64,000 nt of DNA. It comes from an uncultured Collinsella sp. (GTDB lineage: Bacteria > Actinomycetota > Coriobacteriia > Coriobacteriales > Coriobacteriaceae). Shown here piece after piece: positions 48,040-56,332 of the stretch. Every line of letters starts with the position of its first letter. The stretch's first letter is position 1. The stretch is from the NCBI GenBank assembly GCA_900545055.1, contig UQXP01000003.1, positions 1 through 64,000 of the forward strand. Direction: 5' to 3'. Both the position numbers and the translations under genes were made by a program. The notes below the pieces were generated by a model. That model saw only the letters and a program-made list of their open reading frames with translations. It did not search any database and was not told where the DNA came from.

Positions 48040-49089
48040 ATGCCAAACGAGAACAGCTACGAAGTCGCGCTGCAAAAGAGCAACGCCATTCGCGAGGGCC
48101 TGACCAAAACGCCCGAGAAGTTCACCATGCTCACCGGCGACCGCCCCACCGGCCGTCTGCACCTGGGCCACTACTTCGGTACCCTCAAGGGCCGTGTTGA
48201 GCTGCAGAACATGGGCGCCAAGACCAACGTGCTCATCGCCGACTACCAGGTCATCACTGACCGCGACACGACCGAGCACATCCAGGACAACGTGTACAAC
48301 ATGGTCATGGACTACCTTGCCTGCGGTATCGACCCCGACAAGACCATGATCTACGCGCACTCCGCCGTGCCTGCCGCCAACCAGCTCATGCTGCCGTTCC
48401 TGTCGCTGGTGTCCGAGGCCGAGCTGGCGCGCAACCCCACGGTCAAGGCCGAGATGGAGGCCTCGGGCCATGAGCTTACCGGCCTTCTGCTCACCTACCC
48501 GGTGCATCAGGCCTGCGACATCCTGTTCTGCAAGGGCAATGTGGTGCCCGTCGGTCGCGACCAGCTGCCGCACATCGAGCTCACCCGCACCATCGCCCGC
48601 CGCTTTAACAACCGCTACGGCAAGGTGTTCCCCGAGGTCGATGCACTGCTGTCCGAGACCCCGCTGCTGCCCGGCCTGGACGGCCGCAAGATGAGCAAGA
48701 GCTACGGCAACGCCATCAACATCTCGATGACCGCTGAGGAGACGGCCAAGCGCATCAAGAAGAGCCAGACCGACTCTGAGCGCATGATCACGTTCGATCC
48801 CGAGAACCGCCCCGGCGTGTCCGGTTTGCTTTCGACGGCCGCCATCTGCACCGGTCGCTCCGAGGTCGAAATTGCCGAGGAGATTGGCATGGGCGGCTCC
48901 GGCCAGCTCAAGAAGTACGTGACCGAGGCCGTCAACGAGTACTTCGCACCGATCCGCGAGCGTCGCCAGCGCTACGAGAACGATCTGGACTATGTGAAGG
49001 ACGTGCTGCACGAGGGCAACCGTCGCGCCAACGAGATTGCCGAGCAGACCCTGGCCGAGGTTCAGGACGCCATGGGCATGGTGTACTAG
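48040..49089 (+). CDS. trpS: tryptophanyl-tRNA synthetase
   Basis: A 349-residue class I synthetase that charges tRNA-Trp. The HIGH-like motif is PTGRLHLGHYFGTL, the KMSKS motif is GRKMSKSYGN, and GDRPTGRLHLGH plus QTDSERMITFDPENRPGVSGLL mark TrpRS. The ATG at 48040 has TAGGAG ahead. No T-box leader is visible in the 170 bases upstream. It ends in a short terminator. Confidence 0.96.
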   Translation: MPNENSYEVALQKSNAIREGLTKTPEKFTMLTGDRPTGRLHLGHYFGTLKGRVELQNMGAKTNVLIADYQVITDRDTTEHIQDNVYNMVMDYLACGIDPDKTMIYAHSAVPAANQLMLPFLSLVSEAELARNPTVKAEMEASGHELTGLLLTYPVHQACDILFCKGNVVPVGRDQLPHIELTRTIARRFNNRYGKVFPEVDALLSETPLLPGLDGRKMSKSYGNAINISMTAEETAKRIKKSQTDSERMITFDPENRPGVSGLLSTAAICTGRSEVEIAEEIGMGGSGQLKKYVTEAVNEYFAPIRERRQRYENDLDYVKDVLHEGNRRANEIAEQTLAEVQDAMGMVY

Positions 49090-49124
49090 ATCGATCTGCT
49101 GGCTAGAACTTTCGATTGCTATAG

Positions 49125-49152
49125 GGCGGGCGCTACGGCGTCCGCCTTTTTT
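49125..49152 (+). terminator. trpS terminator
   Basis: GGCGGGCGC pairs with GCGTCCGCC (one G-T) and is followed by TTTTTT. Confidence 0.8.
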
Positions 49153-49199
49153 GGTGCCCGACCGGTTCGGCTCTGCCCATTGCACTCCCCCGACAAACA

Positions 49200-49241
49200 G
49201 GAACAGGCCCGCTGGCAGTTAGTTGCCAGCGGGCCTGTTCC
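49200..49241. other. perfect 18-bp hairpin
   Basis: Positions 49200-49217 are exactly complementary to 49224-49241 around a six-base loop (core CAGGCCCGCTGGCA). No T-run follows on either strand, so it is not a normal terminator. Confidence 0.6.
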
Positions 49242-49417
49242 CGAAGTACACCGTTGAATCGCACAGAGGGGAGGAATGCGAATCAAACTCAACAGGGCAG
49301 GCTTTTTCATCGCCTATTGCCTGCTCCGTTGCTGAAACCAATATAGTTCACCGTGGTTTACTTTGCTGCATCAATATCGCCCGCCATAGCTTCTCCATAA
49401 GTTAGCCCCAGTAAACT

Positions 49418-49457
49418 AAACCACCACAAAGGGGACAGGCACCTTTGTGGTGGTTTT
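49418..49457. repeat. CCACCACAAAGG palindrome, copy 3 (forward)
   Basis: Same arms and GGACAGGCA loop as copies 1 and 2. It lies between the end of the trpS region and the convergent methyltransferase gene (stop 49474). Confidence 0.9.
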
Positions 49458-49473
49458 CGCCACGGCAGAGCCG

Positions 49474-49794
49474 CTAGAGCCCCACTGGCCAGCGACAGAC
49501 GGCCAAGTCGACGTGCATGTCATCCTTAAACGCCACACCCTCCCCTAGCAAAAGCTCACGTTGAGCATCGGGACCGCCAAAAGCAAAACCCTCGCATATG
49601 TGCCCGTCGGCAAACACCACGCGGTGACAGGGAATCTCGCCGGGGCGAGGATTACTATGCAGGGCATACCCCACGTACCGCGCACTTCGTGGACGACCGG
49701 CAAGCAGAGCCACCTGACCATACGTGGCGACCATCCCCTCGGGGATTTGCTCGACCACCTCGTACACCCGCTCAAAAAAGCCCTCAGACGCCAT
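49474..49794 (-). CDS. MGMT-type alkyltransferase domain protein
   Basis: A 106-residue protein consisting only of the C-terminal DNA-binding and active-site domain of O6-alkylguanine-DNA alkyltransferase. The segment IPEGMVATYGQVALLAGRPRSARYVGYAL holds the helix-turn-helix and Arg finger, and the acceptor Cys56 is present in IPCHRVV, so unlike the alkyltransferase-like proteins (Trp in that place) it may accept alkyl groups. It lacks the usual N-terminal domain. The ATG at 49794 has GGGAG ahead. Flanked by CCACCACAAAGG palindromes on both sides. Confidence 0.88.
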   Translation of the reverse strand: MASEGFFERVYEVVEQIPEGMVATYGQVALLAGRPRSARYVGYALHSNPRPGEIPCHRVVFADGHICEGFAFGGPDAQRELLLGEGVAFKDDMHVDLAVCRWPVGL

Positions 49795-49823
49795 TGCTCG
49801 CTCCCTTCCACCCGGAATAGCAT

Positions 49824-49863
49824 AAACCACCACAAAGGTGCCTGTCCCCTTTGTGGTGGTTTT
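49824..49863. repeat. CCACCACAAAGG palindrome, copy 4 (inverted)
   Basis: Same arms, loop reversed (TGCCTGTCC). It lies between the starts/ends of the methyltransferase and degV genes; for the minus-strand degV gene (stop 49874) it is correctly placed as a terminator. Confidence 0.9.
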
Positions 49864-49873
49864 GGCAGGTGGG

Positions 49874-50728
49874 CTAGTTAACGGGCTGGAAGAAGGCCAC
49901 GGCTACGGCGCCGGGGCCTACATGGGTGCCGATGGTGGCACCGATGGTGTGAACGGGCAGTTCGCCCTCGGTGTGGCCAGCCCACAGTGCCGCGCTGTCC
50001 TCGATATACTTCTTGAGCACCGCATCCGAAAGGCCCGTATAGCCGAGCGCCAGCGGCATGGAAAAGTCGATGCCGCCCGCTTTTTCGACCTTCTGGTTGA
50101 GCAGGTTGCGGCCGTTCTTGGAACCACGCGCCTTGCCCAGCTGCACGATCAGACCGTCCTCGGCAGCCACAACGGGCTTTACGTTGAGCAGCGTGCCCAC
50201 GGCGCCGGCAGCAGCAGACAGGCGACCGCCGCGCACCAGGTACTCCAGCGTCTCGAGCAGACCAATAACCACCACGCGGTCACGGACGGTCTCGACAGCC
50301 GCCGCGATCTGGGCCGCGCCCTGGCCCTCGTCCACTAGGCGCAGGGCATACTCGACCAGCACGCGCTCACCCAGGGTAACGTTATTGCTATCAACCACAT
50401 ACACGTCGCCGCCCGGCGCCTCGGCAAGTGCGGTACGGGCGCTCTGATTGGTCCCCGAAAGTTTGGCACCCACGGTAATAATCACCGCCTCGTCGCCGGC
50501 CTCACGTGCTTCGGCAATCGCCTGCGAAAACGCGTACGGGTTGACCTGGCCGGTCTTGGGCAGCTCGTCGCGCTCCACAAGCATCTCGTAAAAGCGCTGG
50601 TGATCGATGTCGACGCCATCCATATACACATCGGTGCCAAAGGTGACGGACAGCGGCAGAACACGCAGAGCGGGGTGCTCCGCCGGCGACATATCGCTGG
50701 CGGAATCGGTAATAATGCGGACGGACAT
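49874..50728 (-). CDS. DegV-family fatty-acid-binding protein
   Basis: A 284-residue DegV protein. The N-terminus VRIITDSASDMSP, the LPLSVTFGTDVYMDG strand, TGQVNPYAF and VITVGAKLSGTNQSARTA (phosphate/carboxylate site) and LETLEYLVRGGRLS are the family signatures. DegV/FakB proteins bind a fatty acid for phosphorylation by FakA; no fakA gene is adjacent. GAAAGGA precedes the ATG at 50728. Together with the MarR regulator upstream on the same strand it may form a small transcription unit, though 119 bases separate them. Confidence 0.92.
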   Translation of the reverse strand: MSVRIITDSASDMSPAEHPALRVLPLSVTFGTDVYMDGVDIDHQRFYEMLVERDELPKTGQVNPYAFSQAIAEAREAGDEAVIITVGAKLSGTNQSARTALAEAPGGDVYVVDSNNVTLGERVLVEYALRLVDEGQGAAQIAAAVETVRDRVVVIGLLETLEYLVRGGRLSAAAGAVGTLLNVKPVVAAEDGLIVQLGKARGSKNGRNLLNQKVEKAGGIDFSMPLALGYTGLSDAVLKKYIEDSAALWAGHTEGELPVHTIGATIGTHVGPGAVAVAFFQPVN

Positions 50729-50847
50729 AGCGAATCCTTTCTTGCGCAGGTCTCGCGCAGGGAATTTTGACAGCAATGTCCCGGCACGGCGTACGCGCTC
50801 AAACGGGACGATGCAGTTCTTGGCTGAAAGCTAGCTCCAGCGCGGCT

Positions 50848-51297
50848 CTAGATCTCGCGCAAGGTGTTGAGAATCGTGCGCAGCGACGCATACATCTGCT
50901 CGCGCTGCTCCACACCCATAGCCTTACCGGTGGTATCGAGCACCTCGCGAATGATGCGGTCCGCCTCGCTCATGCTCTCGCCGCCTAGAGCGGTCAGGCG
51001 CACCGGAGCACGATACTTAACGGCGGCATCGCCCGAATCATCGACCTCAACGTAACCGCCCTCCTCCAGATGCGCGAGCGTGCGCGAGACGGCGGCACGG
51101 GTCACGCCTGCCATGCGAGCCAGGTCAGCACCAGTCAGGCCGTCCTTGCTGCGCTCAAGATAGTACAGGCACATAACGTCGGAGCCCTTGAGGCCCAGCC
51201 TTGCGCCCTCGGATGTCTTAATGCGCTGGATCTCCTTGTAGAGCCCGCTGATCAGTCCGACAAAGTCCTCGAAACGTGTCTCGTCGTTCTGCTGCAT
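50848..51297 (-). CDS. MarR-family transcriptional regulator
   Basis: A 149-residue winged-helix regulator. The DNA-binding part is residues about 45-100 (LKGSDVMCLYYLERSKDGLTGADLARMAGVTRAAVSRTLAHLEEGGYVEVDD), flanked by dimerisation helices. The wing lacks an obvious arginine-rich tip. Target genes cannot be read from sequence; MarR proteins near fatty-acid genes (FabT type) control membrane lipid synthesis, which would fit the DegV gene downstream, but that is inference. The ATG at 51297 is 14 bases after GAAAGG, an unusually long spacing. Confidence 0.88.
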   Translation of the reverse strand: MQQNDETRFEDFVGLISGLYKEIQRIKTSEGARLGLKGSDVMCLYYLERSKDGLTGADLARMAGVTRAAVSRTLAHLEEGGYVEVDDSGDAAVKYRAPVRLTALGGESMSEADRIIREVLDTTGKAMGVEQREQMYASLRTILNTLREI

Positions 51298-51400
51298 GGG
51301 AGACGACCGCCTTTCGCTTGCATAATGCTTACGGGTAAACATCTTAGTCGCATAAGCCGATACCCGTACCCAAATACCCCATTTGTTAACCCATCAACAT

Positions 51401-51442
51401 AAAAACCACCACAAAGGGGATAGGAACCTTTGTGGTGGTTTT
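51401..51442. repeat. CCACCACAAAGG palindrome, copy 5 (forward, variant loop)
   Basis: Arms as in the other copies; the loop reads GGATAGGAA, two changes from the common form. It lies between the MarR gene and the B3/B4 gene, both minus strand, and can terminate the latter (stop 51471). Confidence 0.9.
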
Positions 51443-51470
51443 GACCGGCGAACATGATCCGCAGGCGCCG

Positions 51471-52190
51471 CTACAGCTCCACGCAGGGATTGTCGCGAGT
51501 CACAAGCGTCTTAACGACAACCGTCGCTCCCAGATAGCGCTCGAGCAGCTCGGCTAAGCGATCGATCGCGGCCTGGCAATCCCCCATCCGCTCGGGCTCC
51601 ACGCACTCAATCGCCAGGAACGCATCGGCCGAATCATCGGACAGCGCCGTTCGAACGCCGTCGCGCCAGTTCCAGCAGCGGCACACGGCGCCTGCATCGT
51701 CGATATAGGCGAGCTCGCCGGGCAGCGTCGGGTCATCCGCCTCCTCGCCAAGAGGCAGGAACGCATCGCCACCGTCGGTCACCTTCAAGCGAAGGTCACC
51801 CTCGATCGCATGCAAATCCTCGCCTCCCACGGGCAGCGCGTAGGTCAGCGACACCGTGTTGTAGATGTCCACCGCGGACGTAATGTGGCCCACCGGCTTG
51901 CCTTTGAGCACGCGTTTGAGCAGGTTCTCGATTGAGCAACGCGCGCCCTTTTTGGTCTTGAACAGACGGTACGCGTCACGCCATGCCTTGACCGGTGCGT
52001 TCTCGCTGATAGTATCGCTGGTCAGATGGCGCTCCGCGTCGATATTGGCGCGGTCAAGCAGCGCGGCAATCGCATCCACGTCCTCCTGGGGTATCTGGGC
52101 CGCGGGCTTCATGCCCTTTACGACCACAACACCGACAGCCGCCTGCGGAAATAGCTCCCAAAACGAATCCTCGGCAACGAAACTCTTCAT
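51471..52190 (-). CDS. B3/B4 tRNA-binding domain protein
   Basis: A 239-residue stand-alone protein with the B3/B4 fold that in PheRS beta subunits edits mischarged tRNA. Characteristic parts are SENAPVKAWRDAYRLFKTKKGARCSIENLLKR and SAVDIYNTVSLTYALPVGGEDL, then the GELAYIDDAGAVCRCWNWRDGVRTAL strand pair. Free-standing members probably edit or bind tRNA or amino acids; activity is not established here. GAAGGGAGAG precedes the ATG at 52190. A large hairpin with a T-run lies 43 bases upstream in the probable leader. Confidence 0.85.
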   Translation of the reverse strand: MKSFVAEDSFWELFPQAAVGVVVVKGMKPAAQIPQEDVDAIAALLDRANIDAERHLTSDTISENAPVKAWRDAYRLFKTKKGARCSIENLLKRVLKGKPVGHITSAVDIYNTVSLTYALPVGGEDLHAIEGDLRLKVTDGGDAFLPLGEEADDPTLPGELAYIDDAGAVCRCWNWRDGVRTALSDDSADAFLAIECVEPERMGDCQAAIDRLAELLERYLGATVVVKTLVTRDNPCVEL

Positions 52191-52233
52191 GTGCTCTCCC
52201 TTCATAGCATGCGCCCGAGCCCGGGTGCCTAAA

Positions 52234-52293
52234 CAAAAAGCGCCCTTACGACGGCCACCTTCAAAGTCCTACGGTGCCGCCACAAGAGCGCTT
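52234..52293 (-). terminator. large hairpin with T-run, pckA terminator or attenuator of the B3/B4 gene
   Basis: On the minus strand AAGCGC-CTT-GGCGGC-ACC pairs with GGT-GGCCG-AAG-GCGCTT over an AT-rich loop and is followed by TTTTTGTTT. It lies between pckA and the B3/B4 gene, but a palindrome (52363-52403) already follows pckA, so leader attenuation is a real alternative. Confidence 0.55.
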
Positions 52294-52362
52294 ACGCTGC
52301 CCCCATCTGGAGAAGGGAGCGATATGTTAGGCGTATTGTAACCCGAGTCATCCGTGCGAGTA

Positions 52363-52403
52363 AAACCACCACAAAGGTGCCTGTCCCCTTTATGGTGGTT
52401 TTG
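52363..52403. repeat. CCACCACAAAGG palindrome, copy 6 (inverted)
   Basis: Arms with one change (TTTATGG for TTTGTGG) and reversed loop TGCCTGTCC. It starts 14 bases beyond the pckA stop and is oriented as a terminator for it. Confidence 0.9.
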
Positions 52404-52417
52404 GGTCTGAGGCGACG

Positions 52418-54088
52418 CTAGTGGCGAAGTCCCAGCAGGCCGTGGCCGCGATGACGGGCGTCGGCGTGCACCTGAGCGTGCGGACCGGCGGCCTTGACGG
52501 ATTCGGGCAGGTGCGAGTACTTCTTCTCGAAGTTCTCCTCGAACATCACGGCCAAGTTGTGCGCGGCCTCGTCGTAGCGAGCGGTGCTCTGCCAATACTG
52601 GCGCGGCACCAGGATGCCGTCGGGTACGCCGTGGCACGTGGTGGGAATGTCGACGTTAAAGATGTCGTCGTGCACGAACTCGCTGTCCTCGATGGTACCG
52701 TCGAGGGCGCGGGCCACCAGGGCGCGCGTGTAGGCAAGCTCGATGCGATGACCCACGCCGTAGCCGCCGCCGATCCAGCCGGTGTTGACCAGGTACACAC
52801 GCGTGCGGCCGTCGGCGATGCGCTCACCGAGCATCTTGGCATAGACCATGGGGTCGAGCGGCATAAACGGCTCGCCAAACAGCGAAGAGAACGTGGGCGT
52901 GGGCTCGGTGACGCCGACCTCGGTGCCGGGGATCTTGGCCGTAAATCCCGTCACAAAGTGATACATGGCGGCGTCGGCCGTCAGGCGCGAGATGGGCGGC
53001 AGCACGCCAAAGGCATCGCAGGTCAGGAAGAGCACGACGCTTGGAGTGGTGCCCATGCCCTTGGTCCACGCGTTGGGAATGTGCTCCACAGGGTATGCCA
53101 CGCGCGTGTTGTGCGTGATCGAGATGTCGTCGTAGTTGGGCTTGCGGTTCTCGTCGAGCACCACGTTTTCGCAGATCGCGCCAAAGCGGACAGCGTTGAA
53201 GATCTCGGGCTCGTGGAACGCGTCCAGGCCCTCGCATTTGGCGTAGCAGCCACCTTCGATGTTGAAGATGCCCATGTCGGACCAACCGTGCTCGTCGTCG
53301 CCGATCAGCAGGCGCGTGGGGTTGGCCGAAAGCGTGGTCTTGCCGGTGCCCGACAGGCCAAAGAACACCGCGGTCTCGTGCGTGACGGGATCCATACTGG
53401 CCGAGCAATGCATGGGCAGCACGTCGTCCTCGACGGGCAGCAGGTAATTCATGACGCTGAAGATGGACTTTTTGATCTCGCCGGAGTAGCCGGTACCCGC
53501 GACCAAAATCACGCGCTCCTGGAAGTTGATGACCACGGCGGCGCTGGAGTTGAGGCCCTTGATGGCGGGATCGCACTGGTAGCCCGGCGCGGCGAGCACA
53601 CAGAAGTCCGGCTCGCCGGTGCGCGCGATTTCGCGGGCAAGCGGGCGGGCGAGCATCTGCTTAATGAAGAGTGCCTGGCTGGCGCGCTCGCAGGCGACGA
53701 GCAGTCGGCGCGTGTGGTTGCGGTCGGCGCCGGCCATGCCGCGGGTGACGAACACGTCGCGCTCGTTGAGGTAGTTGACGATACCGGCCTTGATGGTCTC
53801 GTAGCTCTCGATCGAAAGCGGTCGGTTGACGGCGCCCCAGGCGATCTTGTCGTGCACGTCGGGCGTGTCAACGATAAAGCGGTCATTGGGGGAACGACCA
53901 GTGCGCTCCCCCGTCTCGATCACCAGCGCGCCGTTGGATGCCATGCGGCCTTCTTCGCGGCGGATAGCGTGCTCGACGAGCTCCGCGGCGGGTAGATCGA
54001 CCAGCAGACGGGGCTGATTCTCGGCGGGATCTTCGACCAGCGTAATACCAAAGTTGGACAAAACATCTGCAGGGGTAACACCAGGCAT
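52418..54088 (-). CDS. pckA: phosphoenolpyruvate carboxykinase (ATP)
   Basis: A 556-residue ATP-type PEPCK linking oxaloacetate and phosphoenolpyruvate. The P-loop is FFGLSGTGKTTLSANP, the metal and substrate sites are seen in GLNSSAAVVINFQERVILVAGTGYSGEIKKSIFSVMNYLLP and GDDEHGWSDMGIFNIEGGCYAKC, and the adenine site in YLVNTGWIGGGYGVGHRIELAYTRAL. In anaerobic gut bacteria the enzyme often runs towards oxaloacetate, fixing CO2. AAAGGAGG precedes the ATG at 54088; the open frame further upstream has no such signal. The C-terminal last 20 residues are His/Gly/Arg-rich and not typical. Confidence 0.97.
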   Translation of the reverse strand: MPGVTPADVLSNFGITLVEDPAENQPRLLVDLPAAELVEHAIRREEGRMASNGALVIETGERTGRSPNDRFIVDTPDVHDKIAWGAVNRPLSIESYETIKAGIVNYLNERDVFVTRGMAGADRNHTRRLLVACERASQALFIKQMLARPLAREIARTGEPDFCVLAAPGYQCDPAIKGLNSSAAVVINFQERVILVAGTGYSGEIKKSIFSVMNYLLPVEDDVLPMHCSASMDPVTHETAVFFGLSGTGKTTLSANPTRLLIGDDEHGWSDMGIFNIEGGCYAKCEGLDAFHEPEIFNAVRFGAICENVVLDENRKPNYDDISITHNTRVAYPVEHIPNAWTKGMGTTPSVVLFLTCDAFGVLPPISRLTADAAMYHFVTGFTAKIPGTEVGVTEPTPTFSSLFGEPFMPLDPMVYAKMLGERIADGRTRVYLVNTGWIGGGYGVGHRIELAYTRALVARALDGTIEDSEFVHDDIFNVDIPTTCHGVPDGILVPRQYWQSTARYDEAAHNLAVMFEENFEKKYSHLPESVKAAGPHAQVHADARHRGHGLLGLRH

Positions 54089-54230
54089 GGGGCCTCCTTT
54101 AAAAACGCGACACGTGGACGAGGCGCGCACTTTACTCACGTAAAGCCCGTTGTACCCGATATGCAAAAACGTTTTTGCGGCAACGGCGAAGCGCCCGCCC
54201 AACGGTCAAAAATCGCACGCAAGCGGCCTA

Positions 54231-54338
54231 GTCGTTAGGGACACTCTTGAACAGGCAACAACCAAGGAGCGACCCCGGATGCCGGCACTTAGGGACGTTC
54301 CCAAAGTGCCGGCACATAAGGAACGTCCCCAAATGCCG
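54231..54338. repeat. TGCCGGCAC / GGAACGTCCCC repeat, copy 2, with GGGACACTC box
   Basis: Within the 352-base gap 54089-54440. TGCCGGCACTT (54280-54290) pairs with AAGTGCCGGCA (54304-54314) around GGGACGTTCCC, and ATAAGGAACGTCCCCAAATGCCG follows. GTCGTTAGGGACACTCTTG at 54231-54249 matches part of 34911-34952. Apart from the repeats the gap shows only a normal upstream region for the flippase gene and the pckA promoter side; no gene seen. Confidence 0.65.
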
Positions 54339-54440
54339 TCTACTGAATGGCGCCGCCGAAATTATCGAACAACCTGTTCAAAAACACGAACGAACACCGT
54401 CGCGTCTATACTAGAGCGTAGCAATAGAAAGGACTCCGCT

Positions 54441-56015
54441 TTGAGCATCACGCCCATCGATAGCATTCGCCGCGCCATCGCCCGCCGCAATGGCGTCGCC
54501 GACCCCACCGTATCGGACGGGGCGCACGGGCAGGGCGGACGCATCGAGAACGGCCTGTTCCCCGCATCGCACACCGCCGAGGAGCTCGCACGAATCCAAG
54601 AGCTAAGCCAGCGTAACGCCGGCGGTCCCGACAGCAGCCAGGCCACACGCCGTCGCCGCGAGCGCGATCGCCAGCCCGGCCCCATCCACCGCATGGTCAA
54701 TGCCTGGTGGAACCGCCTGCTCGGAGCCGTCTACGGCGGCGGCTTCTCCACGCAAGAAGCCGAGTACGAAGATCACGCCACCCGTCGCGACTACCTTTGG
54801 AATACCCTGGGCACCGCCGTGTGGGGCATGGTGTTTCCGTTGCTCACCATCGTGTCCACACAGCTCGTGGGCGCCGAGGAGGCTGGCAAATTCTCCATCG
54901 CCTTTGTCACCGGCACGCTCATTATGATTGCGTGCAACTACGGCGTGCGCAATTTCCAGGTCTCGGACATCGACGAAAAGACGTCCTTTGCCTCTTACCA
55001 GCTCAACCGCTGGATCTGCGGAGCGCTCGCGCTGGCATGCGGCCTGGTATACAGCAGCGCCCGCGGCTACGATGCGCAGATGGCCACCATCGGCCTGGGC
55101 GTCTACCTGTATAAGGTGATCGACGGCATTGCCGACGTGTACGAGGGCCGCCTGCAGCAGGCCGACAAACTCTACCTGGCCGGCATGAGCCAAACGCTAC
55201 GATCCGTCGGCGTCATCACGGTCTTTAGCGTGGCACTGTTCCTCACGCGCAGCATGCCCATCGCCGCCATGGCCATGGGTGTTACCGCGATCGCCTCGCT
55301 CGTGCTGGTCACCGCGCCGCTTGCTCTGCTCGAAACCGAAAAATCGCGCCGCGTGAGCCTGCGCGAGGTCGGTCACCTGTTTATCCAGTGCGCCCCGCTT
55401 TTTGGCGCGCTGTTCCTGTTCAACCTCATCGAGAGCATGCCCAAGTTCGTGATGGAAGGCACGCTGGCCTACAAGTATCAGCTGTACTTTAATGCCCTGT
55501 TCTTTCCAGCGCAGGCCATTTTGTTGAGCATCGGATTTGTCTATAAACCGCAGCTTCTGCGTCTGTCGAGCATTTGGACGAATCCGCGCAAGCGTCGCCG
55601 CTTTGACCTGATTATTGTTGCCGTTATGGCACTGATCGTGGTCATCACCAGCGTGTGCGCCGCATTTATGGCAGGTCCCGGTATTCCCCTCATGAGCTTC
55701 ATGTACGGCCTCAATTATGAGCGCTACCGCACGCTGGCACTGCTGATGGTTGTCGCCGGCGGCGTCACCGCGGCCATCGACTTTATCTACGCCATCATCA
55801 CGGTGCTGCGCCATGCCGGCGACGTCACCAAAATCTACCTGATCTGCTTCGCCGTAAGCGTAGTGCTGCCGGTGATCCTGATCAACCTGCTGGGTCTGAT
55901 GGGCGCCGTGGTGAGCTACCTAGCCATCATGGCCCTACTCCTGGTGCTGCTGATTATCGAATACGCCCACATCCGCCAACGCATCGAGCGCGACCGCAAC
56001 CCGTACGGCGCCTAA
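54441..56015 (+). CDS. oligosaccharide flippase of the MOP superfamily, TTG start
   Basis: A 524-residue polytopic membrane protein. After about 130 hydrophilic residues (DATRRDYLWNTLG marks the end) there are roughly twelve to fourteen helices starting GTAVWGMVFPLLTIVSTQLVGAEEAG, the pattern of Wzx/polysaccharide biosynthesis exporters that flip lipid-linked glycans across the membrane. GAAAGG lies eight bases ahead of a TTG at 54441; there is no ATG near and the frame upstream runs through the repeats, so TTG is chosen. The long N-terminal tail is unusual for Wzx. It is not in a glycan cluster but could serve the glycosyltransferases at 2-11 kb. Confidence 0.82.
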   Translation: MSITPIDSIRRAIARRNGVADPTVSDGAHGQGGRIENGLFPASHTAEELARIQELSQRNAGGPDSSQATRRRRERDRQPGPIHRMVNAWWNRLLGAVYGGGFSTQEAEYEDHATRRDYLWNTLGTAVWGMVFPLLTIVSTQLVGAEEAGKFSIAFVTGTLIMIACNYGVRNFQVSDIDEKTSFASYQLNRWICGALALACGLVYSSARGYDAQMATIGLGVYLYKVIDGIADVYEGRLQQADKLYLAGMSQTLRSVGVITVFSVALFLTRSMPIAAMAMGVTAIASLVLVTAPLALLETEKSRRVSLREVGHLFIQCAPLFGALFLFNLIESMPKFVMEGTLAYKYQLYFNALFFPAQAILLSIGFVYKPQLLRLSSIWTNPRKRRRFDLIIVAVMALIVVITSVCAAFMAGPGIPLMSFMYGLNYERYRTLALLMVVAGGVTAAIDFIYAIITVLRHAGDVTKIYLICFAVSVVLPVILINLLGLMGAVVSYLAIMALLLVLLIIEYAHIRQRIERDRNPYGA

Positions 56016-56095
56016 TTAGCTGCCCCGGTCACCGGAATTTGCGATGGAATCGCCCCGGCTGGGGTCTCGTTGAAGACAATATGCATCACGTAAAA

Positions 56096-56218
56096 CTAAG
56101 TGAGTAGATTTTTACCGAATCCCTGACCACACCGACAGAGCACAAGTCTGTGGCCTGCGGTTTTATTGAGGCAAATATGTTGGGTGCTCGGCATTTCCAA
56201 AAAAGTCTACTCACTTAG
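56096..56218. repeat. 123-bp palindrome-ended element, copy 2
   Basis: CTAAGTGAGTAGATTTTT (56096-56113) is inverted at 56199-56218 with one change. The interior, read on the minus strand, has TAAAACCGCAGG at the same relative place as the 34985-35134 element, then GTGTGGT. The arms of the two elements differ in sequence. It sits in the 317-base gene-free gap 56016-56332, which otherwise holds only the relic at 56287-56321. Confidence 0.65.
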
Positions 56219-56286
56219 CCAGCGGGCAGCCAAATGATTATTTAATCCCCGTCCCAGAGAAATCAATTAGCGGGCAGAAGGGCAAG

Positions 56287-56321
56287 AGTAGTCAAAAAAG
56301 CCCCGTCCCAAATTAGCTACC
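56287..56321. repeat. GGGACGGGGC repeat relic
   Basis: AGTAGTC-AAAAAAGCCCCGTCCCAAA-TTAGCTACC: a rearranged single arm of the repeat found at 45028-45196, just beyond the stop of the phosphoesterase gene. Confidence 0.6.
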
Positions 56322-56332
56322 ACTTGCACCGA

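Larger units (their letters stand above)
49090..49473. other. 384-base region after trpS with hairpins
   Basis: It contains the trpS terminator (49125-49152), an 18-bp hairpin (49200-49241) and a CCACCACAAAGG palindrome (49418-49457). A 19-codon frame at 49276-49335 is preceded by GAGGGGAGG but is too short and too close to its ribosome binding site to call. GGTTTACT near 49351 and AGTAAACT near 49409 are inverted. Confidence 0.6.

Noticed and set aside
49276..49335. 19-codon gene after trpS
   Set aside because: The ribosome binding site abuts the ATG and the peptide is too short to judge; left unannotated.
21310..52403. Claim that the RAYT enzyme mobilises the CCACCACAAAGG palindromes
   Set aside because: The two are 16 kb or more apart and no conserved foot tetranucleotide was seen beside the palindromes, so it is kept only as a question.
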